Part shown: positions 1 to 8,405 of the stretch, piece after piece
How the letters are laid out: the number at the start of each line of letters is the position of its first letter
How positions within the stretch are numbered: position 1 is the stretch's first letter
Assembly: GCA_003001795.1 (NCBI GenBank)
Contig: PVNI01000026.1
Location: 1-55,076 of the forward strand
Direction: 5' to 3'
Length of the DNA stretch: 55,076 bases
Source of the DNA: Actinomadura viridilutea
Lineage (GTDB): Bacteria; Actinomycetota; Actinomycetes; Streptosporangiales; Streptosporangiaceae
Position numbers and translations under genes: made by a program
The notes under the pieces: model-generated
The model's input: only the letters and a program-made list of their open reading frames with translations
What the model was told of the DNA's origin: nothing
The model's database searches: none

Positions 1-600
1 GGACTCACGGGCTTGCACGACGAGTTCGTTGAGCTCGTCGATGGCTTCGAACATCCGATCCACGTCGGCCACCCGCAGCCGATCCAACCGGATGTCCCCC
101 AGGTGGGGCTTCAGGTAGAGGTGGATGTGATTGGCGTAGCTGCGACGCGTGCTCTCACGAAGGGCCTTGCGCCCGGCCAGCCACTGGTCCAGGTACTCCC
201 CTACCGTGATCGTTTGCGAAAGGTCCTGGCCGGCCCGAACCTTGCGCCGCACCTCCTCAGCAGCGGGGAGCTGCTTGGTCGCCCGGACAGTGGCCACGAT
301 CAGGTCAGCGATCTGCACAGCGATGGCGGCGTCGTCCGCCGCGATGGCGAGCAGTTCCTTGACCTGATTCATCTCCGCCTCGGCGGCGTCCTGACTGGCG
401 TATCCGCCGCGTCGCAGAGGGCCACGCCGACTGCCATCACTATTGGGTGGCAGCTCCAGCTGGTAGCTCCAGGTGCCATGAGTGGTGCTCCATCGGCCGT
501 CGGCGCGGCGCAGCTTCGGGCACCGATTCCCCAGCCTCTTTCCCGTCTCGTTCCGGCACCCGCAGATCTTGAAGGTGCGCCCTTTGGCGGCCATGCTCAT
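1..600 (-). CDS. Tyrosine recombinase (ICE integrase), N-terminal part, runs off left edge
   Basis: This is the first 200 residues of a site-specific tyrosine recombinase; the catalytic domain lies outside the window. The frame is open from an ATG at 600 to base 1, and a second ATG at 594 is an alternative start. The N-terminus has closely spaced cysteines (KICGCRNETG, then NRCPKL), as in actinobacterial ICE integrases. After a helical linker comes a SAM-like core-binding domain at about residues 120-195, with the family signature TVGEYLDQWL and LRESTRRSYANHI. The gene overlaps the upstream excisionase by four bases (ATGA), so the two are translationally coupled. Int-xis coupling next to a transfer operon marks the left arm of an integrative conjugative element. 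Activity cannot be judged without the catalytic R-H-R-Y residues. Confidence 0.88.
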   Translation of the reverse strand, partial: MSMAAKGRTFKICGCRNETGKRLGNRCPKLRRADGRWSTTHGTWSYQLELPPNSDGSRRGPLRRGGYASQDAAEAEMNQVKELLAIAADDAAIAVQIADLIVATVRATKQLPAAEEVRRKVRAGQDLSQTITVGEYLDQWLAGRKALRESTRRSYANHIHLYLKPHLGDIRLDRLRVADVDRMFEAIDELNELVVQARES

Positions 601-950
601 CTGTCCTTTCGCCGCGATGCCGACCGCCGCGAGCGTCTCGCGGTTTCCATGCCGAGGAATGTCTGAAGGTCAGTGGTGCGGACCCGGTAGCTGCGCCCCA
701 CCCGCCAGACACGGCATGGGAACTGGCCGGTACGAGCCAGCTGGTAGGCCTTGGTGCGCCCGATTCCCAGCGCGCGACTGGCCGTGAGCAGGTCGATGGT
801 CACGGGCAGGTTGCGGACCTCTTCGGCTGACAAACCACGAGTCTTGGTGTGTCGGCAGCGCCGACGCGGCCGCCTTGTCGAACATTGAGGACGCTCGAGG
901 CGTTGACGGCAAGCACGGCCGTGGTCGGTCTTGGTGGAGGGATCGGTCAT
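597..950 (-). CDS. Excisionase-like HTH protein
   Basis: A 117-residue small DNA-binding protein of the excisionase/MerR-like HTH_17 type. The recognisable domain is in the C-terminal half: LLTASRALGIGRTKAYQLA, then a wing (WRVGRSYRVRTTDLQTFLG). These proteins bind and bend attachment-site DNA and bias the integrase towards excision. I chose the ATG at 950 because GGGAGG sits 5 bases upstream; an upstream ATG at 986 is open but has a poor ribosome site. The stop overlaps the integrase start (ATGA). The first 40 residues are Arg-rich and show no domain. Confidence 0.82.
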   Translation of the reverse strand: MTDPSTKTDHGRACRQRLERPQCSTRRPRRRCRHTKTRGLSAEEVRNLPVTIDLLTASRALGIGRTKAYQLARTGQFPCRVWRVGRSYRVRTTDLQTFLGMETARRSRRSASRRKDR

Positions 951-1006
951 GCAGCCTCCCTTCGCCGAGTCTGTGAGTGATCGCATGGAGTCGAGAACAG
1001 GCAGCT

Positions 1007-1047
1007 CGGCCGTACCGAATGGCCACTAGAGCCGTCCGGTACGGCCG
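1007..1047. repeat. 11-bp perfect inverted repeat between resolvase-like gene and xis
   Basis: CGGCCGTACCG (1007-1017) and CGGTACGGCCG (1037-1047) are perfect complements separated by 19 bases. The repeat lies in the 123-base gap downstream of the resolvase-like gene and upstream of the excisionase start. No T-run follows on the minus strand, so it could be an operator controlling xis-int or a Rho-independent terminator without a U-tract. Confidence 0.5.
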
Positions 1048-1073
1048 GCTAGCTCGGAGAACTGCTCAGCCCA

Positions 1074-1625
1074 TCATTGGTCCGCACTTCGAAGCCGCGG
1101 GATGGACGTGCCGGTGACGACCTTGACGAGCAGCAGCTGGGCCAGGTCGTCAGGATCGAGCGCACCCTCGATGCCTGGAGCCCACAGCGTCTTGTGATGC
1201 TGGCGCAGGAGTTCGACGACGTCCCACACGCTGGTGCTGCCGAAGGTGGCGGCGCTGAGGTCGCCGATCACCACGGCGTCGAAGGTGTCGGTGGTGAGGG
1301 CGTCGATGAGCGCGCGGGCGTGGGGCCGCTGTCCCCAGGGCCGGTGGGTATCCGGTGGGATGTCGGCGGTCCAGTGACGGGTGTAGGTGTCGAAGAACTC
1401 GGCGACGATCTGTCCGCCGCACTGCTTGATCACCTCCTGGGCGACGGCGCGTTGCTGGGCACGCTGCACGTGGGTGATACGGCCGGTTTCCGCGCGTTGC
1501 GGCGTGCAACCGTAGAAGGCGAACCGCACCGTCCCACGTGTCTTGTCGGTGTGAAGCTCGGTTCCGTTCTGGTCCGGGTGGTCGGTCTTCCGGACCGTGC
1601 CGCCATCTGGCCTGATGGATGACAT
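1074..1625 (-). CDS. Serine recombinase N-terminal-domain-like protein, catalytic residues missing
   Basis: A 183-residue protein matching the N-terminal resolvase domain of large serine recombinases, as in RFAFYG, IVAEFFDTYTRHW and FDAVVIGDLSAATFG. Two things are odd. It ends after this domain, with no recombinase or zinc-ribbon domain, and the R-x-S active-site motif after the first strand (usually YGRTS) reads YGCTP, so the catalytic Arg and Ser are not seen. It is therefore more likely a DNA-binding or regulatory relic than an active recombinase. The ATG at 1625 is preceded by GGAAG; the frame stays open to 1733 but those residues look non-coding. Confidence 0.65.
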   Translation of the reverse strand: MSSIRPDGGTVRKTDHPDQNGTELHTDKTRGTVRFAFYGCTPQRAETGRITHVQRAQQRAVAQEVIKQCGGQIVAEFFDTYTRHWTADIPPDTHRPWGQRPHARALIDALTTDTFDAVVIGDLSAATFGSTSVWDVVELLRQHHKTLWAPGIEGALDPDDLAQLLLVKVVTGTSIPRLRSADQ

Positions 1626-2028
1626 GGCTCTTCCGTTCGATCGTTGCTGTCGCATCTCGTGACCACTCCGTGCATGAACGTCCGAACCTGGCTGCACGGA
1701 AGAGAGCGGACGCGCTCTCGTGGCTTGCGGCAAGGTGGGGTGTCCCGCAAAGCGCCGTGCACCGGTCCCTCACCGTGACGACATCGGAGGAGGCCAAGGA
1801 CACGGCAGGCCTCGCCGTCAGGCGATCATGCGAACGGCGACGGTCACGTGCGCATGCACGCTCACCTCACCCGTGAGCGTCAAGGCTCCATCAGGGCCCC
1901 ACTTCTCCATGACGCCGCCTCTTCGCCAGTGCGCGCGAGCCTGCCACTACAGGAAGCGGCAGCAGCAATCCGTCCGGATTCAGCGGCGATTCCGTCGGCG
2001 GACAACGTCTGCAATGGGATCGGTGCAC
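1626..2028. other. Intergenic region of the ICE left arm
   Basis: About 400 bases between the resolvase-like gene and the methyltransferase gene, both on the minus strand. Apart from the hairpin at 1858-1880 I see no gene: open frames on either strand lack a ribosome site or any recognisable domain. The promoter for the resolvase-like gene should lie here. Confidence 0.5.
1858..1880 (-). terminator. Possible terminator hairpin downstream of methyltransferase pair
   Basis: ACGCTCAC (1858-1865) and GTGAGCGT (1873-1880) form a perfect 8-bp stem with a 7-base loop, about 150 bases after the stop of the methyltransferase at 2029. There is no U-tract, which is common in actinobacteria, and the distance from the stop is long, so this is tentative. 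Confidence 0.35.
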
Positions 2029-2937
2029 TCACTCGGAGTTTGTGTGGAGGTCGGTGATGCGTTGGAACAGCAGCAGGTCCTCGTGTGCAGTCGCGCAGGC
2101 AGGGATGCCTTTGTCTCGGGCGCGGCGGGTCTCGAGCATCTGGAAGAAGGAAGCCCGATTGACGAGGCGGCCGTCCCGCAGTCCGCACAGCAGGGCCACG
2201 AGCCGATCGGTCAACACCAGCCCGGAACGTTCCGCGGTCTCGACGACACGTCCGGGAAGATCGATCAGCTCGCCTCTGACGCGGATGGTGCGAACAGTGA
2301 CGGCGACCACCCCGAAGGGTTGAAGCAGCTCAGCACAGCCGGCCAGGATGCGTCCGAATCCGGTCAGCAGTTCCTCGAGGCCGCAGTGGGCGAGGTTGCC
2401 CGGGTCGCTGGAGTAACGGTAGTTGGTCTTCTTGATCTGTCCACCGCCGTTGTCCCGTCTGGTTCTGACTTGCCCGTGCGTGTGAGACCCATAGGGCGGC
2501 GACGTCAGCACCAGCGCGACCTTGCCTCGCAGTTCGGCGAACACAGCGGTGATGTTGCGCGCATCTCCGCACACCACCCGTGCCGTCCCCGTCGCGCCTT
2601 GGACTTCGGCGTGTTGAAGATTCCGCGACGTCAGGTGCGCAAAGTCGGATTCGTACTCCATGCCTGCGGCGTCGCGGCCCAGGTGGATCGCCTCCACCAG
2701 CGTCGTTCCGATCCCGCACATGGGGTCGAGAACCAGGTCGCCAGGGTCGGTGTAGTCGGTGATGACGTGGGCGGCTATGGCGGGCAGCATGCGGGCCGGG
2801 TGCTTCATCGACTCGGGCACGTACCGGCCTTGGCGCTGCTGTCGGGAGGGTCGTTGTGCGGTAGCAAGAACCGAGAGTCTTGGACGGGCCGATCGGCACG
2901 GTTCCTTCGCTGACCGCTGGGCGGCGGCGTTCCTCAT
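2029..2937 (-). CDS. DNA (N4/N6) methyltransferase, likely active subunit
   Basis: A 302-residue SAM-dependent DNA methyltransferase. Motif X-like KHPARMLPAI is followed by motif I LDPMCGIGTTLVEA (SAM binding) and then motif IV LTSPPYG, the amino-methyltransferase catalytic tetrapeptide. The order X-I-IV differs from the beta-class order common in actinobacterial orphan enzymes. The ATG at 2937 overlaps the stop of the upstream paralogue (ATGA), which decides the start; the frame stays open to 2991. Next to the integrase of an ICE, an orphan methyltransferase may protect incoming element DNA or mark it epigenetically. The recognition sequence cannot be read from sequence. Confidence 0.8.
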   Translation of the reverse strand: MRNAAAQRSAKEPCRSARPRLSVLATAQRPSRQQRQGRYVPESMKHPARMLPAIAAHVITDYTDPGDLVLDPMCGIGTTLVEAIHLGRDAAGMEYESDFAHLTSRNLQHAEVQGATGTARVVCGDARNITAVFAELRGKVALVLTSPPYGSHTHGQVRTRRDNGGGQIKKTNYRYSSDPGNLAHCGLEELLTGFGRILAGCAELLQPFGVVAVTVRTIRVRGELIDLPGRVVETAERSGLVLTDRLVALLCGLRDGRLVNRASFFQMLETRRARDKGIPACATAHEDLLLFQRITDLHTNSE

Positions 2938-3842
2938 CGGTCTGCCCCTTTGCCGCCGGCACGGGTTGCGGGTGGTTTGGTGAACAGGCACACATCGGCA
3001 TGCACGCTGACGGCCGGCGGCAAGGCGCGCGATTTGGTGTCACGAAGCTGTGCCACTTGTGTAGGGCTGGCTTGTACGAGCAGTTCGTCGCCTTGGACAG
3101 GGACACGCAGGGCGATGACGTGCTGGGAGTATCGAAATCCGAGTGTTCTGGCCTGCCGGATGATCTGGGGTGCCGGGTCGACCAAGCGTCCCTTCTCGTG
3201 CCGGGATGTGGTGATCAGGGCGAGGTGGCCGCCGCGGCGCAGGATGCGCCAGGCCGCCAAGAGGAAGCCGTCGATGCGCAGTTCGCTGCCGGTCAAGGCG
3301 TCCGACAGGCAGCCCGGGCACCGACCTGCACTGGTCGGACTGCCCAGAGAGTATGGGGGCGGTGCCGCGATCACCAGGGCCACCTCGCCGGCGTAATCTG
3401 CCAGACCGCGATGCATCTGATCGGGTCGGCAGGGACGCATCGCGATCCGTGACAGCTGCTGTGGTGAGCAGTCGGCGCGAAGGCGTCCACCGATGTACCG
3501 AGCCAGCGGGAGATGGGGTACGCAGGCGATCGCCCGCCGGTCGAGTTCGGCGGCTGCGCGAAGGGTGGCGTCGCTGGAGGTGAAGGCCTCCGCCACGACA
3601 GCATCTTGAGGCGTGCATGTGGAGATCAGCTGGCGGGCGAGCTCGGTCCCCACGGCTCGCGTGTGGCGCAGACACAGCTCAGCCCGCTGGTGATCTTGGC
3701 CTGCCGTGGTGGTGCCCGCTTCGTAGGCGGTGTCGGGACACAGCCAGACCGTCAGTGGTAGCAGCTGCCGATTCTTGGCGTTCACGCCCGCTCGCCGGTT
3801 GTTCGGGTTCGAGGACCCGAAGCTGGATGGCGTATTCATCAT
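2934..3842 (-). CDS. Degenerate DNA methyltransferase paralogue, probable non-catalytic partner
   Basis: A 302-residue protein, the same length as the methyltransferase it overlaps, with the same general plan but eroded motifs. The motif I region reads AVVAEAFTSSDATL in place of the partner's LDPMCGIGTTLVEA, losing the GxG loop. Motif IV reads IAAPPPYS in place of LTSPPYG. A late segment (AWRILRRGGHLALITTS) still looks like a Rossmann methyltransferase strand. The simplest reading is a structural or DNA-binding partner of the active subunit; an independent activity is less likely. I take the ATG at 3842 (a second ATG is at 3839); an upstream GTG at 3941 is open but unsupported. Confidence 0.6.
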   Translation of the reverse strand: MMNTPSSFGSSNPNNRRAGVNAKNRQLLPLTVWLCPDTAYEAGTTTAGQDHQRAELCLRHTRAVGTELARQLISTCTPQDAVVAEAFTSSDATLRAAAELDRRAIACVPHLPLARYIGGRLRADCSPQQLSRIAMRPCRPDQMHRGLADYAGEVALVIAAPPPYSLGSPTSAGRCPGCLSDALTGSELRIDGFLLAAWRILRRGGHLALITTSRHEKGRLVDPAPQIIRQARTLGFRYSQHVIALRVPVQGDELLVQASPTQVAQLRDTKSRALPPAVSVHADVCLFTKPPATRAGGKGADR

Positions 3843-4283
3843 GCGGTGACCCGGAGCGGTCGCTCGATCCCTGTCGCACCTCTGAAAGCCCTGCCGGGCA
3901 GACTCATTCCGGGCGTCCCTCGTAAAGAGTCCGCCAACCACCTGGACGAATCACCAGAGCAGGGCGCTTGCCCCCTCAACGCCTAAGACAGGCATTTCTC
4001 CTCGATGCGTGAGGGCGGTACCGGCGAATTAACAATGCTTTACGAACGTGCATTGACGCTGCAGTCGTGGCTGGTCAGGTCGGGGTTTGGGACTTGTTCT
4101 GTGTTTACTCAAGGCCCCGGTCGCCTCTTCCGCGCCCGAGGTTCTGCAGGTCAGAGGTGAAGTTGAGGGCTGCAGGATCAGAGCGAGCCCACCGAAGCGG
4201 TCCCGAAAAGATCCCGAGATAGTCCCGAACGAGGGTGGAGGACTGGCGGCGTCCGATCCACTCTCAGCATTGAGGGGTCTGTC
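3843..4283. other. Divergent promoter region between methyltransferase pair and transfer operon
   Basis: A gap of 441 bases between minus-strand and plus-strand genes, somewhat richer in AT than its flanks. I see no supported gene. It must hold the promoters for the methyltransferase pair and the transfer operon, and could hold the origin of transfer, but I find no convincing repeat set or nic-like motif. Confidence 0.4.
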
Positions 4284-5075
4284 ATGCACTCCAACCTCAC
4301 CTCGAATGAGCAGCAGTACGACTCCGCGTGGTGCAATGCACTTGATCTCGCCGACCAACACTTCGATCTCCTGGTGAGCGGCCCGTCGCCACTGGCCCTC
4401 GATGGGACGGTGATCGGGCATGGTCTTCCGGCCCGGGACATCGATCTGCGGGAACTACGGGCGCTACTGCTGCATCCGGCCACGGACCTGTCCGCGCGCG
4501 ACGCCGCCTGGCGGGAACTGGTCCGCCGCTCCCGATCGGATGGGCCGGCGTGGACGATCGGCTGTGTCGGGGTGGCCATGCCCGGGCTCAAGCAGATCGC
4601 CGCACGTCTACTGCGCGGCCTGACCGCGGCGCACGCCGAGGACGTCATCTCCTCGCTCCTGACCGCCTTCGTCTCCGGTCTGGCCAGCGTCGACCTGGAG
4701 CGTCACTCGGTGGCTCCGCGGTTGTTGTGGGCGGCCAAACGCGCCGCCGTGAAGACCCGCCGCCAGGCGGCCGACTGCGTTCCTCTCCTCGACGAGACGC
4801 TGTCGGCGGTCGCTCCGCGTCCGGTAGGCGGGCATGAGGATCTGGTGCTCGCCGACGCCGTCCGTCAAGGCGTCATCACCCGCGAGGAAGCGGAGCTGAT
4901 CGGGGTCACGCGGTTGGAGAAGGTTCCACTGAGCGCCTTTGCCCGTGAGCGTGGTGAGGTGCCGCGACGCTTGTACGACCGGCGTGCGCGGGCCGAGAAA
5001 CGGCTCACCGCGGCCATTCAGGACGGCAAAGTCACGTCCAATTCTGGTGGCCTGGATCGGAATCTCTACTGGTAG
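4284..5075 (+). CDS. Sigma-70-region-4-like HTH protein at head of transfer operon
   Basis: A 263-residue protein with no certain family. Residues 190-245 (VITREEAELIGVTRLEKVPL, then FARERGEVPRRLYDRRARAEKRL) look like a sigma-factor region 4 or similar HTH followed by a basic recognition helix. The middle part is helical. It stands alone 190 bases ahead of the pilin gene and reads in the same direction, which suggests a regulator of conjugation. The N-terminal part resembles neither sigma region 2 nor any domain I recognise. Confidence 0.6.
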   Translation: MHSNLTSNEQQYDSAWCNALDLADQHFDLLVSGPSPLALDGTVIGHGLPARDIDLRELRALLLHPATDLSARDAAWRELVRRSRSDGPAWTIGCVGVAMPGLKQIAARLLRGLTAAHAEDVISSLLTAFVSGLASVDLERHSVAPRLLWAAKRAAVKTRRQAADCVPLLDETLSAVAPRPVGGHEDLVLADAVRQGVITREEAELIGVTRLEKVPLSAFARERGEVPRRLYDRRARAEKRLTAAIQDGKVTSNSGGLDRNLYW

Positions 5076-5267
5076 CCGGGCTTTCAGAGGGCGACGAGGA
5101 AGTCCGCGGGCATCGCGACGGTCCGGCTGAGACGGCCACTCGATCCCCGTTGCACACCGCTCCTCCGAGAACCTCGAAGGAGGACACCCGCAAGCCTGGC
5201 CATCGCGGCCTGCGGACTTTCCCTGCCCTGGGCGTTTCCTTGCTCGTCAACTCGTGGGAGTTGCTCA

Positions 5268-5651
5268 ATGCAGACAGATTCGTCCCGGCGGCGCCCGGCG
5301 CGCCGAGGGGTGAGCTGGGTTCGTCTCACCGGTGCCGTGGCGCTGTGGTCTGCCGGTATCGGCTCCTGGGTGGCGTTGGTGCCGCAGGTGGCCGGCGCGG
5401 CCACGAACTTGGTCGCGGTCGCCGACCTCAACCAGGTGATCACCAATCTGCGGAACGTGCTGGTCGGCCTGTTGGTGGGGTTGGCGACGCTGTTCGCGAC
5501 CATCGGCGGCGTCCGCTACATCTTGGCCGGAGGCGATCCCGGCGAAGTGGAGGCGACCAAAAAGACGCTCAGGCACGCCGCGCTGGGCTACGGCATCGCG
5601 GTTCTGGCCCCCGTGCTGGTGCAGATTCTGAGAAAGATCGTGGGGGCATGA
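5268..5651 (+). CDS. VirB2/TrbC-like pilin subunit
   Basis: A 127-residue small membrane protein. After a basic N-terminus comes a signal-like hydrophobic segment (about residues 17-45, ending VAGAA). Two further hydrophobic helices follow: VITNLRNVLVGLLVGLATLF through GGVRYILAGG (about 57-90), and LGYGIAVLAPVLVQIL near the end. The GGVRYILAGGDP loop between helices is typical of actinobacterial TrbC/VirB2-like proteins. It would form the pilus or pore subunit of the mating apparatus. GGGAG lies 9 bases before the ATG, and the next gene starts immediately after the stop. Confidence 0.75.
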   Translation: MQTDSSRRRPARRGVSWVRLTGAVALWSAGIGSWVALVPQVAGAATNLVAVADLNQVITNLRNVLVGLLVGLATLFATIGGVRYILAGGDPGEVEATKKTLRHAALGYGIAVLAPVLVQILRKIVGA

Positions 5652-7367
5652 ATGGCCGGCCCTCGTCCCCGGTGTCGGGTCCTCCTGGTGATGGTCCTGG
5701 CCGGCATGATCGGTGCCGCGCTGCTCGTCACCGGTGTCACTCCAGGCCTCTCGCGGGCTGCCGCAGCCAGCGCGGGAGTGCACATGGCGGCCACACCCGC
5801 GTCGCCCGAGCCGTCACCGACCGCACCGGCCGGCAGTCTGAACTCCCCACCAGCGCAGACGCCTGGGACCGTGGAGCCGAAGGTGCAGGCCCCTGGCTCC
5901 TCGCACGACAACATCGGCACACCGCGCAAGAAGTGCGGCTTCGCCGACCTTGCGTGCATGGCCGGCGACGCGGTCACCGGATGGTTTCGGGACCTGGTGG
6001 AGTCGGCGTCCAAGCCGACCTTCGCGTTCCTGTCGACCACCGTGCTGGGCACGCCCGAAATCGACTCGCCGGAGATGAAGCGAGCCCGGGAGCTGTGGGG
6101 CACCTCTCAGTGGATCGCCAACACCTGCTTCCTCTTGATGGTCACCATCACCGGGATCCTGCTCATGGCGGGCCAGTCCCTGCCAGGCGAGTTGTCTCCC
6201 AAGGAGCTGCTGCCACGGCTGCTGCTGGCGTTTCTGGCCTCGAACCTCAGCCTGATTCTCATCGGGCACGGAATCTTGCTGGCCAACGGACTTGCCAAGG
6301 CGTTCCTGACCGCCGGAGGAAACAAGATCGACCCGGCGCAGGCCGGTACGGTTCTCGGCAACGGTGTCGAGGCGTCCATCAACACCGTCGGCACCTTCTT
6401 CGTCCTCGTCGCCTTGGTGGCAGTGGCCTTGGCGCTGATCGTGGCGTTCATCTACGTCGCCCGGCTGGCCATCACCATGGTGCTGATCGCCGCCGCGCCA
6501 CTGGCCCTGATGTTCCACGCCCTGCCCATGACGGACGGAATCGCACGGCTGTGGTGGCGCGGGATCACCGGGATGCTCGCCATCCAGGTCTGCCAATCAC
6601 TGGTCCTGGTCTCCGCGCTCCAGGTGCTGTTCGCCGATACCAAGGACGACGGCCCCTTCCACGGCGTTCCGACCACCGAGCAAGACCTGATCGACGTACT
6701 TCTGGTGATCTGCCTGCTGTGGGTCATGATCCGCATTCCGTCCTGGGTGGCCCGCACCATCTGGCGCTCGGCTCAGCCGCGCATGCTCGGGCAGCTGGTC
6801 AGATCGTTTCTGGTGTACCGGACGGTCAGCGCGGCGATCAGCACCGTCGGACGGGCGGTGCGTGGTGGCCGAGCCACCCACACGGGCAAGCACCGGGGCG
6901 GGCCGGGCGGTGGTCCGCGTTCCCGTCCTGGGCCGGGCGGGTGGCAGCCGGGAGGCGGCCCTGGCAGCAGCCCTGGAGGCACCGCTGGCAATCCCAGGCC
7001 ACGTCATCCTGGCGGGGGCCCGACGCCGGCCAACAGGCACAGCGGTGACCAACCGGAGCGGCGCCACCGCAGCCATTACGGACGGCATCACACAGGTCCA
7101 CAGCACGGGCATCGAGGCGAGCGTCCACGTCCAGAGCACCGACGCGACCACAGGGCTCCCGGTGCAAGACCGCACCCCGCACAGCCGCAGGCGACGTACG
7201 GAACACCGGCCAAGCGAGTCCCGCATGCCCAGCCAAGCGCTCGGGCTGCTGCAGACGGTGGTCGGCGGCAGAGGGCGTTTCCACCAGCACAGCGCGGCAC
7301 CAGACCCGCACGGCATGTGGTGTTGCGGCTTGACCGGCCGCGGCGCCGGAGAGGAGGCAGGCGATGA
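5652..7367 (+). CDS. TrbL/VirB6-like conjugation channel protein with long low-complexity tail
   Basis: A 571-residue polytopic membrane protein. A signal or anchor helix at about 8-33 precedes a Pro/Ser/Thr-rich linker and a soluble segment with two Cys (KCGFADLACMAG). Then come at least six hydrophobic helices between about 157 and 366, including LVALVAVALALIVAFIYVAR. This is the plan of TrbL/VirB6, the inner-membrane channel component. After residue 400 the protein becomes a Gly/Pro/Arg/His-rich tail of some 170 residues with no domain. Its start directly follows the pilin stop and its stop overlaps the next start (ATGA). Confidence 0.8.
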   Translation: MAGPRPRCRVLLVMVLAGMIGAALLVTGVTPGLSRAAAASAGVHMAATPASPEPSPTAPAGSLNSPPAQTPGTVEPKVQAPGSSHDNIGTPRKKCGFADLACMAGDAVTGWFRDLVESASKPTFAFLSTTVLGTPEIDSPEMKRARELWGTSQWIANTCFLLMVTITGILLMAGQSLPGELSPKELLPRLLLAFLASNLSLILIGHGILLANGLAKAFLTAGGNKIDPAQAGTVLGNGVEASINTVGTFFVLVALVAVALALIVAFIYVARLAITMVLIAAAPLALMFHALPMTDGIARLWWRGITGMLAIQVCQSLVLVSALQVLFADTKDDGPFHGVPTTEQDLIDVLLVICLLWVMIRIPSWVARTIWRSAQPRMLGQLVRSFLVYRTVSAAISTVGRAVRGGRATHTGKHRGGPGGGPRSRPGPGGWQPGGGPGSSPGGTAGNPRPRHPGGGPTPANRHSGDQPERRHRSHYGRHHTGPQHGHRGERPRPEHRRDHRAPGARPHPAQPQATYGTPAKRVPHAQPSARAAADGGRRQRAFPPAQRGTRPARHVVLRLDRPRRRRGGRR

Positions 7368-8326
7368 CCACGCCGGACGACGAGCTGCTGGTCGCCAAGA
7401 TCCCTGCTGATGTGGAGATGCCCGACAAGCTCATCGCGGGGTTGACGGCCCGACAGGCGCTCATCCTGGGCGGCACAGGACTACTGGCCGCATGGGTGTA
7501 TCTCCTCGCCCAGGATCACCTTCCCCTACCTGTGATCGCAGCTGTGGTGTTCCCCATGGTCGCCGTCGGTTGCGCGCTCGCGCTCGGACGCCGCGACGGG
7601 CTGAGCCTGGACCGGCTCGTTCTCGCTGGCCTCCATCACATGCGTCATCGCAAGGCGCTGGTCGCCGCACCCGAGGGAGTGGCACCGCTCCCAGCGTGGT
7701 GCAAGCTGCGCGGACGAATGCCAGGCCCGCTGAAGCTTCCAGTCCGCGCGATCCGTGAGGACGGCGTCATTGAGCTTGCCGACGGCGGGACCGCCATCCT
7801 CGTACGCGCCGGAACGGTGTCGTTCACGCTACGCACCCCGGCGGAACAGGCGTCGCTGGTGGCGATGTTCGGGCGGTGGCTGAACTCGCTGGACGCACCC
7901 GTACAGATCCTGGTGCAGGCACGGTCGGCCGACCTGGGCGGACTCATCGATCGGCTCGAAGACACCGCTCCTCAGCTGGCGCATCCAGCTCTTGAGCAGG
8001 CCGCACTCGAACACGCTGGCTACCTGCGGGAACTGAACACCTCGCGTGACCTGCTGATCCGGCATGTGCTCTTGGTGCTCCGCGAGCAGCCCGAGGCCAG
8101 GCCGGTGCGGCGCAGCCGCGCCCGCGACGTCACCGCCAATCTGCTGGCCCGCCGCGCGGAGAACGCCGTGCGGTCGCTGTCGGCCATCGGCATCAACGCC
8201 GAGGTACTGCACGCGCGGGCCTGCATCGAGATCCTGTCCAATGCCCTTTCACCGGGAGAAGCCAGGCCACCTGGACTCGCCGGCCCTCACGACACCATCA
8301 CCGCCGCGGAAGCGGACGACCGCTGA
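7364..8326 (+). CDS. PrgI/SCO6880-like membrane component of transfer apparatus
   Basis: A 320-residue protein. The N-terminal part has the PrgI-family pattern: KIPADVEMPDKLIAGLTARQ followed by two close membrane helices at about 28-65. A cytoplasmic region follows, with a beta-rich segment (FTLRTPAEQASLVAMFGRWL, then LDAPVQILVQARS) like the part of SCO6880-type proteins that precedes the VirB4 ATPase. In Gram-positive transfer systems this is the VirB3-like partner of VirB4. It overlaps the upstream gene by four bases and lies just before the ATPase. Confidence 0.75.
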   Translation: MTTPDDELLVAKIPADVEMPDKLIAGLTARQALILGGTGLLAAWVYLLAQDHLPLPVIAAVVFPMVAVGCALALGRRDGLSLDRLVLAGLHHMRHRKALVAAPEGVAPLPAWCKLRGRMPGPLKLPVRAIREDGVIELADGGTAILVRAGTVSFTLRTPAEQASLVAMFGRWLNSLDAPVQILVQARSADLGGLIDRLEDTAPQLAHPALEQAALEHAGYLRELNTSRDLLIRHVLLVLREQPEARPVRRSRARDVTANLLARRAENAVRSLSAIGINAEVLHARACIEILSNALSPGEARPPGLAGPHDTITAAEADDR

Positions 8327-8405
8327 TCGTCGCAGAACCTCGCTGCCTTCACACCACTACGCCACGTGGGCCAGGAGTCCCGCCAAGCATGGAAGCGGTG
8401 TCTCG

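Noticed and set aside
13..666. Plus-strand open frame of 217 codons at the left edge
   Set aside because: It is antisense to the integrase gene, whose minus-strand translation has clear family motifs.
5150..7048. Long plus-strand open frame of 632 codons overlapping the pilin and TrbL genes
   Set aside because: It is in another frame than the TrbC and TrbL genes, has Arg/Gly/His-rich content typical of GC-rich shadow frames, and shows no domain.
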